Part shown: positions 53,496 through 64,000 of the stretch, one piece after another
How positions within the stretch are numbered: the stretch's first letter is position 1
Layout: the number at the start of each line of letters is the position of its first letter
Assembly (NCBI GenBank): GCA_020698575.1
Contig: CM036244.1
Coordinates: forward strand, 8,774,034 to 8,838,033
Reading direction: 5' to 3'
DNA length: 64,000 nucleotides
Origin: Bostrychus sinensis
Taxonomy: Eukaryota; Chordata; Actinopteri; Gobiiformes; Eleotridae
Notes under the pieces: model-generated
Told to the model about the DNA's origin: nothing
The model's input: the letters and a program-made list of their open reading frames with translations, nothing else
Database searches by the model: none
Position numbers and translations under genes: made by a program

Positions 53496-54650
53496 CTGCC
53501 TATGGTTTTTGGAATCGAATGAAGTAGTATCTCCAAATGTGTGCTTATTTATAAATATTTTTACTTCAAAAACATTATTACTTAAGTAGAAGTAAAAGTA
53601 GCCTCCAAAAAAAGCACTACTTCTATTACTACTGTTACTAATACAACTACTACTGCTACTACAGCTACTACTACTATTACTACTTCCACTTTTTATTTTA
53701 CTACTATTACTGCCCACGTTGCAACAGAAAGAACTTATGAATAAAAGTAACGATAATAAAAATAGGAAATGTACTCAGAAAATAGATACAAATCAGCGGT
53801 ACCTAGTGTATTAATGTCTGCAGTAACGAACCTGTAATAACATATTGTTGAAGTTTAGGAAATGAACGTGTTTTAACTACAGTACGTTAAATCTACTGCT
53901 AATAACTCTGTGTTTAATTATCATCAGAGGTAGAAAGTAAATAGATAATTCTACTCAGGTACATTTTATCTATGGCCACTGAATTTTAGAGGGGAACAAA
54001 AATCAAATAGGCTTAAAGTTTTAAAAATTTTAAAGAATGTTTTTACCTCAATGGATAGTGTTAGTAAGAGCAGTAGTAATAGTAATCATGTAGTAGTAGT
54101 AGTAGTAGTAATAAGTGCAAAATTACATAAAATATTCAACAAAGACCCATGAACATGCAATATAATAAAAGCCAATAAAGGCAAATGCATATTACAAATA
54201 TGATTAAAAAGGAAAACAGTAATAAAATATTAATTCAAATTCAAATCAGGCAATATCAACTGCTTTTCTAAAAAGAAACGTTTTTAAATGTTCTTTAAAA
54301 GTTATTATTAAAATTATTATTATTATCATTATTAGTAGTAGTAGTAGTAGTAATAGAAGTAGTGTTAATTGTAGTAGTAGAAAAAGGATTTCTGACCTCA
54401 GTGGAAAAGTAGGCAGTAATAGTAGTAGCAGTAGTAGTAGTAGTAGTGGTCATAAGGTGGTAATTAGTATTATTATTATTATTTATGATACGCACAGTAG
54501 TAGTAGAAGTAGCAGTAGTAGTTGTGGTTGTTACGAGCATGAGTGAAAGTTTTTTTTTCACCCTCAATGGTAAAGTAGGTAGTAATAGATTTAGTAACAG
54601 TAGTAGTAATAGCAATTGGTAGTAGTGTCAGTAGTAGTAGTAGTAGTGTC

Positions 54651-54687
<37 letters not shown>

Positions 54688-55110
54688 AAAGTAGATGGAG
54701 AGGTGGTAATGCAGTAAGTTCTTTCTACTTAGGTAAATGAGTAAAAGAAGTCACCTTATGGAAAAGTAGAAAGTAACAGTAGTAGCAGTAGTAGTAGTGG
54801 TGGTGGTAAAAGTATTATTATTAGTAGTAGTAACAATAGCAATGGCTGTAGTGATATTAATACTTATTAAAGTAATAGTAGTATTAAAGCTAGCGGTAGG
54901 GCAGTAAGTGCTTTCCACTTAAATACATTTTACACTCAGTACTTACTTTAATATCAAAGTCTACACAAGGAACAATTTTGCTGAGTACTTCTTTGTGAGT
55001 AATATTATTTTGTAACAGTACCTTTACTTGAGGACAGACTCTGCCTGTTACAGCTAAACATGTACGGTGTACTGCGACCGACCACAACCTGTTTCTAAAG
55101 TAAAAGTAAT
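53496..55110. repeat. AGT/ACT-rich region with hAT-type fragments
   Basis: Repeated AGT (or inverse ACT) runs at 53610-53700, 54090-54113, 54333-54350, 54418-54450, 54628-54690 and 54776-54835, with ATT runs between. They are separated by GAGGTAGAAAGTAAATAGAT, CAGGTACATTTTATC, TTCTACTTAGGTAAATGAGT and CTTTCCACTTAAATACATTT, pieces of the AAGTACTTTTACTT hAT family. GGTAAAGTAGGTAGTAATAG-like words recur at ~54405, 54569 and 54760, so parts of the region may itself be tandemly duplicated. Frames here encode low-complexity S/T/N/V runs only. Confidence 0.8.
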
Positions 55111-55121
55111 TTCATGCACTG

Positions 55122-55158
<37 letters not shown>

Positions 55159-55692
55159 ACAAATTCACCAGAACACGCAATAGCTTAGCCTGAACACAAA
55201 AGTATATTGTACAGCTGCATGGCTTCAGTGTGCTCTCTCTCTCTCTTGTATCTCTCCATGCAGAACCTGTAAAATGTGCAATAATGGACAATGACTATGG
55301 GAAAGTATGGAAAACAGCAGAGAAAAAAGGGAAGGCTGAAGGATTGAATTAAATGAGAGATGAGCTGCTTTAGCGGAGTGGACGGCACAAAGGGAGAGGA
55401 ATGTGGCGAGAGCAGCGGTGCAGAGAGGAGACCGGAGCTGTGGCAAATGAATGGTTCTGCAGGAAGTATTTTCATCTGTGTGCACACGACACATGAAGAA
55501 GAGGAGGAGGAGGAGGAGGAGGAGGAGGAGGAGGAAAGTTGTGCACAGGTTTGTGTGGGTCAACCAGAGTAACCTTTCTGAGGGGCTAAGCTAAAATCAG
55601 ATGTGTTTGTCTGTTCAGTCAGTGATAACAGACTGAGATATCCAGCTTTATTTAACTAAATAAATAACTTTTTGGTTTGTTTTTTTTACTAG
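55111..55692. repeat. Poly-T, (GGA)n and intervening DNA
   Basis: A T run of about 35 bases (55124-55157), a CT run (55235-55247) and a GGA run (55500-55535). Frames spanning the GGA run give glutamate or leucine runs and are not genes. Confidence 0.8.
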
Positions 55693-56575
55693 TGTAACAC
55701 GGGGGAAAAGAAGGACCCGGATTGCGCACCGAGGGCAGGGCCAGAGGCCCACAGGTCTGCAAATTAACCAAACTAACTAAATGGGGTAAAGTAAACAACG
55801 CCACCTTGGGGAAGAACCAAGGACTAAACTTAAACAGAGGGTTTCCTATTAAAACAGTGCTACGGGTAAGACCTAACGAATGAAAACAGAGAGTAAGGTA
55901 GAGTGCACAATATAACAGTTTATTTTCTTCAACAATAAAAACAACCTTTATTTTGAAATACTAATTTAAAAAAAAACACTAACTCTAAAAGTACCAAATG
56001 AACACAAAGAAAGAAACCAGTAAGTGTGGACCTAAACTAAAGCTAATTAACCAAACGAGCCATAAACCAAACACAATCAAATTAGTAAACTGAAAACCAA
56101 ACTGTTAGTAAGAAAAAAAAAAGACTAAAGAAAACTAAATCACACAAAAACTGGTAACCTTAAAGTGCTACGTGGTGCATACTCTGCATACAGTTGGTAC
56201 AAATTATATAAAGTGCTTAAACGTTTAACCGGGGCGACAAGTGAGAACTAACATTGGGAGCGTACATATGTTTAAACGGGACGACAAATGAGAGCTAACA
56301 TTGAAGGCATACTTTTTGGAAGCATACAAAACAGCAGTGGCAAGCTGTATAAAGGTAAGACAGCAACTTAGACATAGCCCAAACCATTTACAATTAAATG
56401 AGATAAAACGAGATGTAAAAGCTACTTACACAGCCCACAAATTCACCTCAACCTCGACGAGCTGACCCTGTGGCGTGTGCACCTTTATTCAATGACTGAT
56501 CAGTGAGTACACGGGGGAGGGGGCGAGCGCGTGGCGTGGGGACGCAAGTACGCACAGGTGTTACGTTCACGGTAC
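55693..56575. mobile_element. Unclassified element with TGTAACAC...GTGTTACG ends
   Basis: Opens TGTAACACGGGGGAAAAGAA and closes CGCACAGGTGTTACG. An 883-base unit with 8-base inverted termini could be a solo LTR or a DNA element. No target duplication is visible (flanks TACTAG and TTCACG). The interior is A-rich, with CAATAAAAACAACCTTTATT and, on the minus strand, GAATAAAGGTGCACACGCC. No coding capacity. Confidence 0.35.
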
Positions 56576-56654
56576 CCCAAACAATGAGACATCACCACTA
56601 CTACCGCTACCACTACTAGAAAAATACATAAATATAGCCACCCGTTTACACTAG

Positions 56655-57540
56655 TGTTGTTAATCGATTAAAAAATGAATCAGATTAATCACACTCTTGG
56701 TTTTGATTAATCACAATGTTTAACTTGGTAGACTTTCAAGGACAATATGCAGCTTTTTAATTAAAAAAAAAAAAGTCCAGAGAGGTTGAGGAGTGTGTTT
56801 TTACTTGGATTAAAAAAGAGCATATCACAGAAATAACTTGTGAATAGCCTGTTGTGTCTGTGTAGTATCTGGACAATGGTTTTGAGATAACTGTGTCTGT
56901 TGAACTGTGCTCTGCATTAAATCTACTGCTGACCTGAGTACGCCTCTGCTCCTCTCAGCACCACGGACAGAGGCGGGGGCACGGTCACCTGTCCACAGTG
57001 AGACTGCCGCTGTGCTCCGAGAACTGACGCTTTATGGGGAAAAAATGCTTTAAAATAAAAAACTAAAGGGGTAGGAGTTAAAGGAGTTCGCAGCTTGTGG
57101 CTCCATAAGTTCAGGGGTGGCCACGAAAGCACAGCTCCAGGAACGTGCACGGACAGAGGCAGTGAAAGGAAATGATAAAAAAAAGCACACTTAATATTTA
57201 TTAGTCAAAGGTTTTATACATGGAACTCGTGAGGGGAGTGAAAGGAGAGGGCTGTAGTGCTGTAGTGTAGTGGACTGGTCCTGAAGTGGAACCAGAGGCA
57301 AACGTGTGTGAGGCAGCTCCTCTGTGTCATCAGTCTGAAGGAATAAACAATGAAAATAAGCCAATGTCGCGATATCCACACATTTCCAAGACAATTACAC
57401 GCCCCCACACACTTTGAGAAGCACTGGTGTAAGGCAAAAACAGATCATGTGATCACATGATGAATTTGCGTTAATAAATATTCACACTTTTTTTTTTATT
57501 AATTGCATATCTTAACACTTTAACATTGGCAGCCCTATTT
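56655..57540. mobile_element. Element with TTAATCGATTAA-type ends, disrupted
   Basis: Left ACTAGTGTTGTTAATCGATT, GATTAATCACAATGTTTAAC; inverse right end TAGGGCTGCCAATGTTAAAG then TATGCAATTAATAAA. These resemble the common fish repeat starting TAGGGCTGTCAA. The interior includes a hAT-like right terminus (CTTTGAGAAGCACTGG, 57412-57427) and GC-richer DNA (56930-57130), so something was probably inserted. Limits approximate. Confidence 0.5.
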
Positions 57541-58564
57541 TTTACCTAAACTACCTCAGCTCTTGTCTTTATGTTTGATTTAGTGAACATTTTATTGATT
57601 ACATCAGTGTAGACTTCAGTTTATTTAAGACAATGTCATTTAAGAAGAATTTAACCCACTGCTTTACAGAATCAAAGCTTTTTCTAAATCAGGCTACTTA
57701 GTATTTTATGGATTTAATGTAATCTAATGCTTTAGGCTTCAAATAAGCTAAACATACTGTTAGCTGCTATTTAAACATTCTGAACCCTGTCTTATAGATT
57801 AACTTAGACTTGAACTTAACAGCTTCGTGTTGTACCAGGACCAACTGTATATTGTCCGAGGGTGACAGGGTTACATTTAGTAACGATTACGTACTTCTCA
57901 TGCAGCCTCTGCCTCTGCAGAGATAAACAGAGCCTCCTGACAAACACAACCTCTCTTTTTTTATTGAGAAAACTACTGTCCAGATCTCACTGTCCTCTGA
58001 TATCTGCACGTTGTATGAAACTCAAGGTAAAAAGATAAGCCAACATCAACTCTCATTAGAAAAATAGTGCATATATGGTTGGTTCCTTGCTTTAAAATAC
58101 AGACAAAACACTTTTCTAACATGTTGTTGTGGGAAATTTCCATAAGGACATGCTTAATTTGAGAAAACATTGGTATTTTTCTCAGGCGGGGCATATTAGT
58201 TGCCTGGGAATTCCAGCCTCACCGCTGTACCAGAGGATGAGTCTGGTCGCCATTGAATCAGTTCGATTTCTAGGGCGGAGCAAACCCGAGTAAACTGACA
58301 GCGGAGTAAGCCAATCATAAAATGGCGGACATGACGTTAATGTTAAGCGACAAGAAAGTGAGCAAGAAAGTGAGAAAACCTTTTTTTTTTTTTTAAATAA
58401 AGGCTTCTAGTGCTGTAAGCTGCTGTGGTTTTAATGACTGGATATGTTTTTGGTCATTTAAAACGGAATTTACCACTGAATGAAACAAACTCTCGGCTCC
58501 TCGGTCGCCATCTTGATTGTTGTTGTTGAGAACGCTGCTCGCGATGAACACGTGACTTAAATAA
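57541..58564. other. Intergenic DNA, no gene seen
   Basis: 58225-58345 (GGATGAGTCTGGTCGCCATT, AAATGGCGGACATGACG) and 58490-58560 (CTCGGTCGCCATCTTGATTG) share the GTCGCCAT words and could be part of one DNA element. Not assigned. Confidence 0.35.
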
Positions 58565-58625
58565 ACAAATCAAAATGCACGGTACGGTTGGGATTTGAAT
58601 CCAACCACGGCGGACGGCGTGGTGA

Positions 58626-58673
58626 CCAGAATGATATGTCTCTGTATAATAATACAGAGACATATCATTCTGG
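58626..58673. other. Perfect hairpin, 22-base arms, 4-base loop
   Basis: The left arm starts CCAGAATGATATGTC and ends CTCTGTAT; the loop is AATA; the right arm is the exact inverse, ending ATCATTCTGG. Perfect pairing over 22 bases in otherwise ordinary DNA is unusual. It lies between a tRNA-like reversed fragment (GGATTTGAATCCAACC, 58590) and three GTGGCAGA units (58694-58720). Confidence 0.95.
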
Positions 58674-58689
58674 AGTTTCCAGGCAAGCA

Positions 58690-58895
58690 TATTAGTGGCA
58701 GAGTGGCAGAGTGGCAGAGTGGTTGAAAGGAGGTTGTGGGTTTGATCCTTGGCCTGGCTGACACACAATCTCTCAATCTCTCCGGCTTCCTCCCAGTATC
58801 CAGACACAGATGCAGATGTTGGTGGTGATTCTAAAATGCCCCTAGTGAAGGAGAATGGACACCGCTGTCCACGATGTGCCCCGCCCAAGGCCCAT
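58690..58895 (+). repeat. Composite repeat fragment with tRNA-like core
   Basis: GTGGCAGAGTGGTTGAAAGG, TTGTGGGTTTGATCCTTGGC (B-box-like), GGCTTCCTCCCAGTATCCAG and CACCGCTGTCCACGATGTGC. The order fits a fish tRNA-derived repeat; the first motif is tandemly tripled. Confidence 0.5.
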
Positions 58896-58924
58896 AGTAA
58901 ATATATCTACATAGTAAATTCTAT

Positions 58925-59080
58925 AAGATTATTATCCTTTAAAAGTCACACATAGGCATGGCAGGTTTAATTGCATAGCACAGGTAATTCACAGTGCTTT
59001 ACAAAAGAAAAAAAACAAAAACAAGTAAAAGCACATAGACAAAAAATACAATTAAAACAAAAAAGCTCTGAGGCCTTTTT
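58925..59080. repeat. Dispersed repeat (CAGTGCTTTACAAAAG type)
   Basis: GGCATGGCAGGTTTAATTGC, ACAGTGCTTTACAAAAGAAA and AAGCACATAGACAAAAAATA, a common fish retroposon end with an A-rich trail. Confidence 0.45.
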
Positions 59081-60298
59081 CCCGAAAATTCTATATCTAC
59101 ATTACTATATCTACAATACTAGGTGTACATAGCTAACCTTGGTAGCAAATTAATTGGTGGACTTTGGGGATTACTGTGGAAGAGAAATAATATTAATAAA
59201 TTATATTGTTTGACCATAAATTGAGGTTGAAATGGATTATTCTAATTTCCGCCTGAAAAAAAAACACATATTTGCCTCCAAAAAAGCCTTTTTCCTTCCT
59301 GTAGTGAAGCAAATAACAACATAAATTGAAAATTTCACATATCTTGGTCTACTGCAGCAAAATTGTGCCAAATAAACAAAGTAATGGAAAGATATACATG
59401 TTTTATTTTTTAAAAATCCGGGCGGAATCCAACTGTTGAATAGAAATTGAAGTAGATAGTTTTGTTGCCATGAATTGTCCGAACACGAGGATGTCAAACA
59501 TGTGTGTGTCAGCCGTTGTATCTCCCCGCTATGGTCCCAACAAGCGGACGCAAGGGGGCGGAGCCCCGTCGGGCTCTGTTCGGGTTTAAGAGGTTAAGAA
59601 CCTATTTAAAATTCAATTACCCTTGCAGTCATCATGCACAGCTAAAAAGAAGATTTTTAAGTCTGGACTTTAACAATGTCAGAGTAGAGGCATGTGATCA
59701 AAGGTTTATTATTACAAAAATATGCCAAAAATTATAACAAAGTAGTTGAATAAAAGTAATATAACTAAAATAGCAAATGTATTAAACTAAGGATAAGACG
59801 AGGACTGGGTTAGACAGTATACCTCTGATTCTAGCAATGTTTTTGAGGTTTTAAATGCTGATGACGTTATAGATTTAATGTGTTAAAGTTCATGATTAGT
59901 TGTACACATTAAGAAAAGAAGGAGGTCAAAGCATAACACTGTCTCCTGAGAGTGCACTGTGTGGTTTCTTGTGTAGTGAGGAGAAACTCATTTATATTAA
60001 ACACCTGAACAGTGAGGCTTTTGTTGGTGAGAAATGTCAGGAGCCAGCGTGGGCCCTGTTGTACTGCCTTTGTACCCACAACACAAGGCGGTAATTATCT
60101 GTAGCAATAACACACTCAGATCACTGTGGGAGTCTGATGGGAGCTGTGTTTACATCGGCGAGTGTGGCACCTGTCTGCACCCGCCCCGGCTCTGATCACA
60201 CAGGGCACGTGGTTATGTAACAGTGCTCAGTGGGGGGTAATGTAAAGGAAATGTTGATAAAATGGTCGTGTGAAAGGTGTTGGACAATGAGAGGTGTG
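59081..60298. other. Unassigned intergenic DNA
   Basis: 59525-59600 is GC-richer (GGACGCAAGGGGGCGGAGCC). Frames of 60-86 codons show no known product. No repeat identified with confidence. Confidence 0.4.
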
Positions 60299-60301
60299 CT
60301 C

Positions 60302-60981
60302 TGTTACAAGTAATTTGCTAGTTTAACTTAAAAATGTAAGTACAATTTCTGCCTTAAAAATGTAATTTATTTAAACTTAGTGAAAACTGTTCATTTGAAA
60401 AATAATGTTAAGTTGTTGATGAGAGAATCAGAGACCATGAGTGAAATCAACCTCACAAAAATAGGGTTATATAATAGAATTTTGACCAATGTTATATATA
60501 TGGAGTTTTAAGTACAGCTGAACATTTTTTATTTCTAAATTTATCTTTTGGGACACATTTTTTGTTATGTTTAAGGATATAACTGTAATTTATAACTAAA
60601 TAACACATTCTATCTAGAGAAGCATATTATACTTATCTAAGTAATACAGTTCAACTTCAATGTACATTAAAGTGAGCAGTTTATGTTATGAGTGTGTTTT
60701 CTTTACTACCTCAGGTCATGTGTGGCACTGTTCACCTGTGTCATGGTGCTGCGCTCATTTTTACCTGAACCTTTAACACTAAAGAGAGAGTTAATTTATT
60801 ACTAAATACATAAGGACAATATTTTTGTCAGGTTGATTTCACTCATGGTCTCTGATTCTCTCATCCACAACTTAACTTTATTATTTGAATAAACACTTTT
60901 CACTAAGTTTAAATAAATTACATTTTTAAGGCAGAAATAAAACTTACATTTTTAAATTAAACTACCAAATTACTTGTAACA
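60302..60981. mobile_element. 680-base element with ~162-base inverted arms
   Basis: Left arm 60302-60463 and right arm 60819-60981 are inverse copies at roughly nine bases in ten by eye. They share TGTTACAAGTAATTTG, CTGCCTTAAAAATGTAATTT, ATTTAAACTTAGTGAAAA, GATGAGAGAATCAGAGACCA and TGAGTGAAATCAACCT. A 355-base loop separates them. No coding capacity and no obvious target duplication. Confidence 0.9.
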
Positions 60982-60985
60982 TGAG

Positions 60986-62939
60986 TTTAAACATGATTTA
61001 AAATTCAAAAACTTATAATTGTTAGTGGAAATAAATTATAGAATGGAGTTACTACAACTTATTGACTAAATGACTTGTTACAGTGTGGTCGCGTGCTTTA
61101 ATGCAGGTTGCATCTCACAATGTACCACTTCAAATGCATTACCCACAAACTCTTTCCTTTACACTCTCGACCCTTATATTTGCCCCATTAAACTTCTTAT
61201 CAACACATAGCTAATATTGATTTGTGTGTCTTTTTGCTATTTGCATGTTTTGTTTTGTTTTGTTTTGTTATATTAACAAAAGCTAATGGGAATAGTGAAC
61301 TTTGTAGTCCTTGTGTAAATCTGTATGTGAATAGAAAAGGCTACTGTTGTTGTAGAAGACAGATGAATGTGTTTTGATGTAATTGTACGTCTAGAGAAGT
61401 CAAGAAATAGCAACATGACGCATTGCATGGTGCAGACACACAATCTTTTGACTGTGACTGTGTCAGTACTGGGTTCTCATGAACTTGTAAAAATTCTTCA
61501 CTCCGAATTCGCTTTTCGGTCCTCTCTAAATGCCTGGATGCTTTCTTGCGCCGCCCGTTTTATCAGTGCATAAATACAGTAGACAAGTGTATATATCTCT
61601 GGCCGCAGCTTGATCCATGACATTTTTTATACCCTTTTTCTTCCCAGAGTTGTACTTTTTTCAATCCCTTTGTCCTTTCTCGCGTCGTCCTTAAATCCAT
61701 TCTCCGAGCCTGCACCTCTGAGTACACAAGTCCTGAGTTTGCATTCTGGAAAATGAGAAACAGCCCAAGACTCAAGTTCAATAAATATTTGTATTTAAAC
61801 TTTGTGGAGTATTAGGCTCAACATAAACACCTTGACAACCCAGCGTCATGTCACATTGGGCTATCATCTTATAAAGTACTGAAAGTGGGACAAGTTGTGT
61901 AATTTAGTGGGACAGTGTGGGGTTGACTCAATAAATAAAAGGTTTGAAATGTGTTCATGCATCTAACTTACAACTTACTGTGTCTAAACCGCATTTAGAA
62001 AAAAATATAGGTTCACAGTAGATTCAAATACTTCTCTGTCTACTTCACAAAGAATATTTTGATTGCAGATGCACTAATATCACAGGTCTACAGCAAAATG
62101 CTTCTGGAACAAAAGTAGTGAAATTTTTCTTGGATTAGGTCACTAATAAAGAAAAAGTAAGTCAGGAGTGCAGATTGGCTATAGTTTCTAAGAAACAGTA
62201 TTGGGTCAAAATAGGAAATTTATGCAAAATAAGGCAAAAACGGTAGTTTATCAGAAGGTACAGTGTCTACAAGCAACCAGTTCTATCTGAAAGCTGCACA
62301 TTCAATACATTCATTTTAATATGTCTAGAGTTTTGACATAAAATGTTTTGTTTGTATTTGCAGAAATCTCTCTCTTGGAAGTGGACAAAATGCATGCATG
62401 TAGAGAAATTAAATATGTTCAAAATATAAATATTATTTTTAAGCAAAAATACCCAAATCTATTGTATAAACAGATGAGATTTTGACGTGAAACAATATCA
62501 TTAAATATCTTGAATACATAGCTAACCAGCACAGTTATCAATTGATTTTCAGTTCATCTTATCAAAATAAATGAGATTTAGCCACTTTTATCTCGGAAGC
62601 AGATCGAGTCCAAAAATTTGTAGACCGGTGTAATTTCTACAAATGCTGCTGAACAAATCTCTAGAGACAAAAATCACGTTTAACTTTGTATCTTTGCAAT
62701 AACTGCATCCCATTCCTGTAAATTGCTGTTTCTGTTCCCCTGGGGCTGTTACAAAGCAGAAAAATCAATGTTATTGTTGGTAATGGGCGCAGATTCACCG
62801 GTCTGTGTTGCTTACATTGCACATACAATACTTCAGTGCATCAGCGTAAACCACAACTTTCCTCACACGCACAGCTCTGGCAGGAGGCTCCGAGCCGTCC
62901 CGTCCTCCCGTATAGCTTTATTTGTTTTGTCATGAAAGC
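60986..62939. other. Intergenic DNA, partly unique-looking
   Basis: A GTTTT run at 61250-61269. 61490-61770 lacks repeat signatures (CCGAATTCGCTTTTCGGTCC, GGCCGCAGCTTGATCCATGA, CTTTCTCGCGTCGTCC) and may be conserved non-coding DNA. No gene recognised. Confidence 0.35.
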
Positions 62940-63120
62940 AAATTTTTGAGAATTGACACTTGCCGTAACGAGCATCTGTTCGGGCCATCTGTGGACTTAT
63001 GCAAATGAAGACGATGAATATTCAGAGAGGACGCCGTTTAGAGCCACGAGTCCCGCCGTTCGCTCACAGTCAGTGGAGGGAGACGCGGAGAAAGAACCAG
63101 AGGGACGGCAGTAAAATAAG
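62940..63120. promoter_or_regulatory. Candidate enhancer-like block with octamer and E-boxes
   Basis: GAGCATCTGTTCGGGCCATC-TGTGG has two CATCTG E-boxes (about 62971 and 62986). ATGCAAAT at 62999-63006 is a perfect POU octamer; GATGAATATTCAGAG follows. Mixed composition, CpG-containing, no repeat signature. The function is inferred. Confidence 0.35.
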
Positions 63121-63300
63121 TAAATCTATCCCCCCCCTCCGCCTCAGCTCCTCCCGAAGTTAAAGCGGGCCATATGCTAAATGAAAGCTCGGCTAATTTG
63201 GAACAATTTACGACAGACAGATTCGTCCGCTGTAGCCACACACTCCCAGAGACAGGAGCTGAACTTTACCTACGCTTCTGCTGTTCCTCTCACCGTCTAC

Positions 63301-63342
63301 GAGATTTGTTTGTTTACATGTGAGATTTGTTTGTTTACAGAC
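63301..63342 (+). promoter_or_regulatory. Tandem 21-base unit with forkhead-type sites
   Basis: GAGATTTGTTTGTTTACA occurs at 63301 and 63322. Each copy holds TGTTTAC, the core bound by forkhead (FOX) proteins. Whether it acts is unknown. Confidence 0.4.
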
Positions 63343-63589
63343 CATGCATCATTTAAGACTGGATTAGCTATCTAAAAAAAAAAAAAAACACTAGTACATT
63401 ATATAACAAGTTTTTTGTGCATTTGAGTGTCAGCCAATGGGTGTGTCCTTTATTTATTTACATTAATTTCTATGACAATAAGCTACGAGTTACTTTGGTA
63501 TCGTAGGCCAGGCTCAATGTATCAATAAAAGAGTTTGTTACTGATCTTAAAGAGCACATATTATGTTTTCTTTTTGAAATACCGTATTT

Positions 63590-64000
63590 TCCGCACTCCG
63601 GATTACAAGGCGCACTGTCAATGAATGGTCTATTTTCAAACTTTTTTCATATAAAGCACTCCAGACTAAAAGGCGAAACAAAACAATCAGATAAGTCAGT
63701 CAGTCAAACTTTATTCAACACGTTCACCATAACTCCCAAACTTGTTCAGTTGTAACACGTGAATAAAAAACACAATCTGAGACGGCTAAATCAAACAATA
63801 GCGTATTCACAATAACTCATAACTGTTCAGTTAACGTTATAACAAAATACAACACAATACACTCACTTTTTCAGTTCATTCCTCGTCCACAAATCCCTCA
63901 AATTCTTCATCTGCAAAGTCCGAGTTAAACAGTTGGGCGATTACAGCATCCAGCATGCCCGGATCCCTCTCGTCATTATAATCTCATTATAAATTATATA
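63590..64000 (-). mobile_element. Pogo-like Tc1/mariner-superfamily element, cut by window end
   Basis: Left end TACCGTATTTTCCGCACTCC, GATTACAAGGCGCACTGTC and AAAGCACTCCAGACTAAAAG-GCG. The CCGTATTTTCCGGACTATAAGGCGCAC-type terminus is familiar from fish mariner/pogo-group elements. The transposase end lies inside on the minus strand (next entry). The other terminus is outside the window. Confidence 0.65.
63876..63993 (-). pseudogene. Transposase C-terminal tail, partial
   Basis: The minus-strand frame reads DYNDERDPGMLDAVIAQLFN then SDFADEEFEGFVDEE and stops at 63876-63878 (TGA). An acidic tail of the form LFNSD..DEEFEGF is typical of pogo/jerky-type transposases, enzymes that act on TA-flanked ends. 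An in-frame stop lies just upstream (near 63991), so the copy is either broken or this is the start of a degraded segment. Only about 35 codons are visible; the DDE domain would be beyond the window. Confidence 0.55.

Noticed and set aside
54295..54615. 106-codon threonine/asparagine-rich frame
   Set aside because: Translation of AGT/ATT microsatellites.
55360..55572. Glutamate-run frame
   Set aside because: Produced by the GGA microsatellite at 55500-55535.
58626..58673. microRNA precursor
   Set aside because: The loop is only 4 bases and pairing is perfect, unlike typical precursors; kept only as a structural finding.

Overview
The window reads as intergenic (or long-intron) DNA from a teleost fish. 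By eye it is AT-rich, and it is packed with the repeat classes typical of ray-finned fish genomes: Tc1/mariner, hAT and PIF/Harbinger DNA elements, TTAA-flanked elements, Penelope-like, L1-like and jockey/CR1-like retroelements, and tRNA-headed SINEs. The repeat types point to a teleost but not to a species. I found no host protein-coding gene, rRNA or tRNA gene, CRISPR array or operon. Every open frame with a recognisable product belongs to a decayed mobile element; the rest are chance frames, many of them inside tandem repeats.

Layout. 0-13 kb: a jockey/CR1-type reverse transcriptase relic, a Penelope-like element on the minus strand (reverse transcriptase end plus GIY-YIG nuclease), a SINE-like repeat split by a hAT element, a second hAT copy of the same family, a CACTA-like inverted-repeat element split by a LINE 3' end, and a Tc1 relic split by a Harbinger-like element. 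14-18 kb: two arrays of a degenerate 12-base repeat, the second with a 264-base higher-order unit, attached to hAT-like ends. 18-24 kb: an inverted-repeat element, a Harbinger element with TTA duplications inside an older repeat, and a LINE 3' end carrying its own insertion. 24.9-25.6 kb: a 366-base tandem duplication. 26-34.6 kb: a Tc1-like element split by a LINE, a hAT element holding a SINE, an L1 copy with a 14-base target duplication, and a Tc1 element split by a 513-base retroposon-like repeat. 36.7-38.4 kb: a GT-rich minisatellite of about 80 units. 39-53 kb: more LINE, hAT, TTAA, SINE and Harbinger copies. 53.5-55.5 kb: trinucleotide-rich DNA. 55.7-64 kb: unclassified inverted-repeat elements, a 22-base-arm perfect hairpin, a 680-base element with 160-base inverted arms, and a pogo-like transposon running off the window end.

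Between repeats lie stretches of mixed composition that look like unique sequence, some with clusters of homeodomain-, POU- or forkhead-like sites. These are candidate conserved non-coding elements, but only alignment to other fish can show that. The best-supported content is a set of nested insertions whose order and boundaries can be read from target-site duplications. I did not find evidence for an undescribed biological system; the most unusual items are the hierarchical tandem repeats and the nested insertions.
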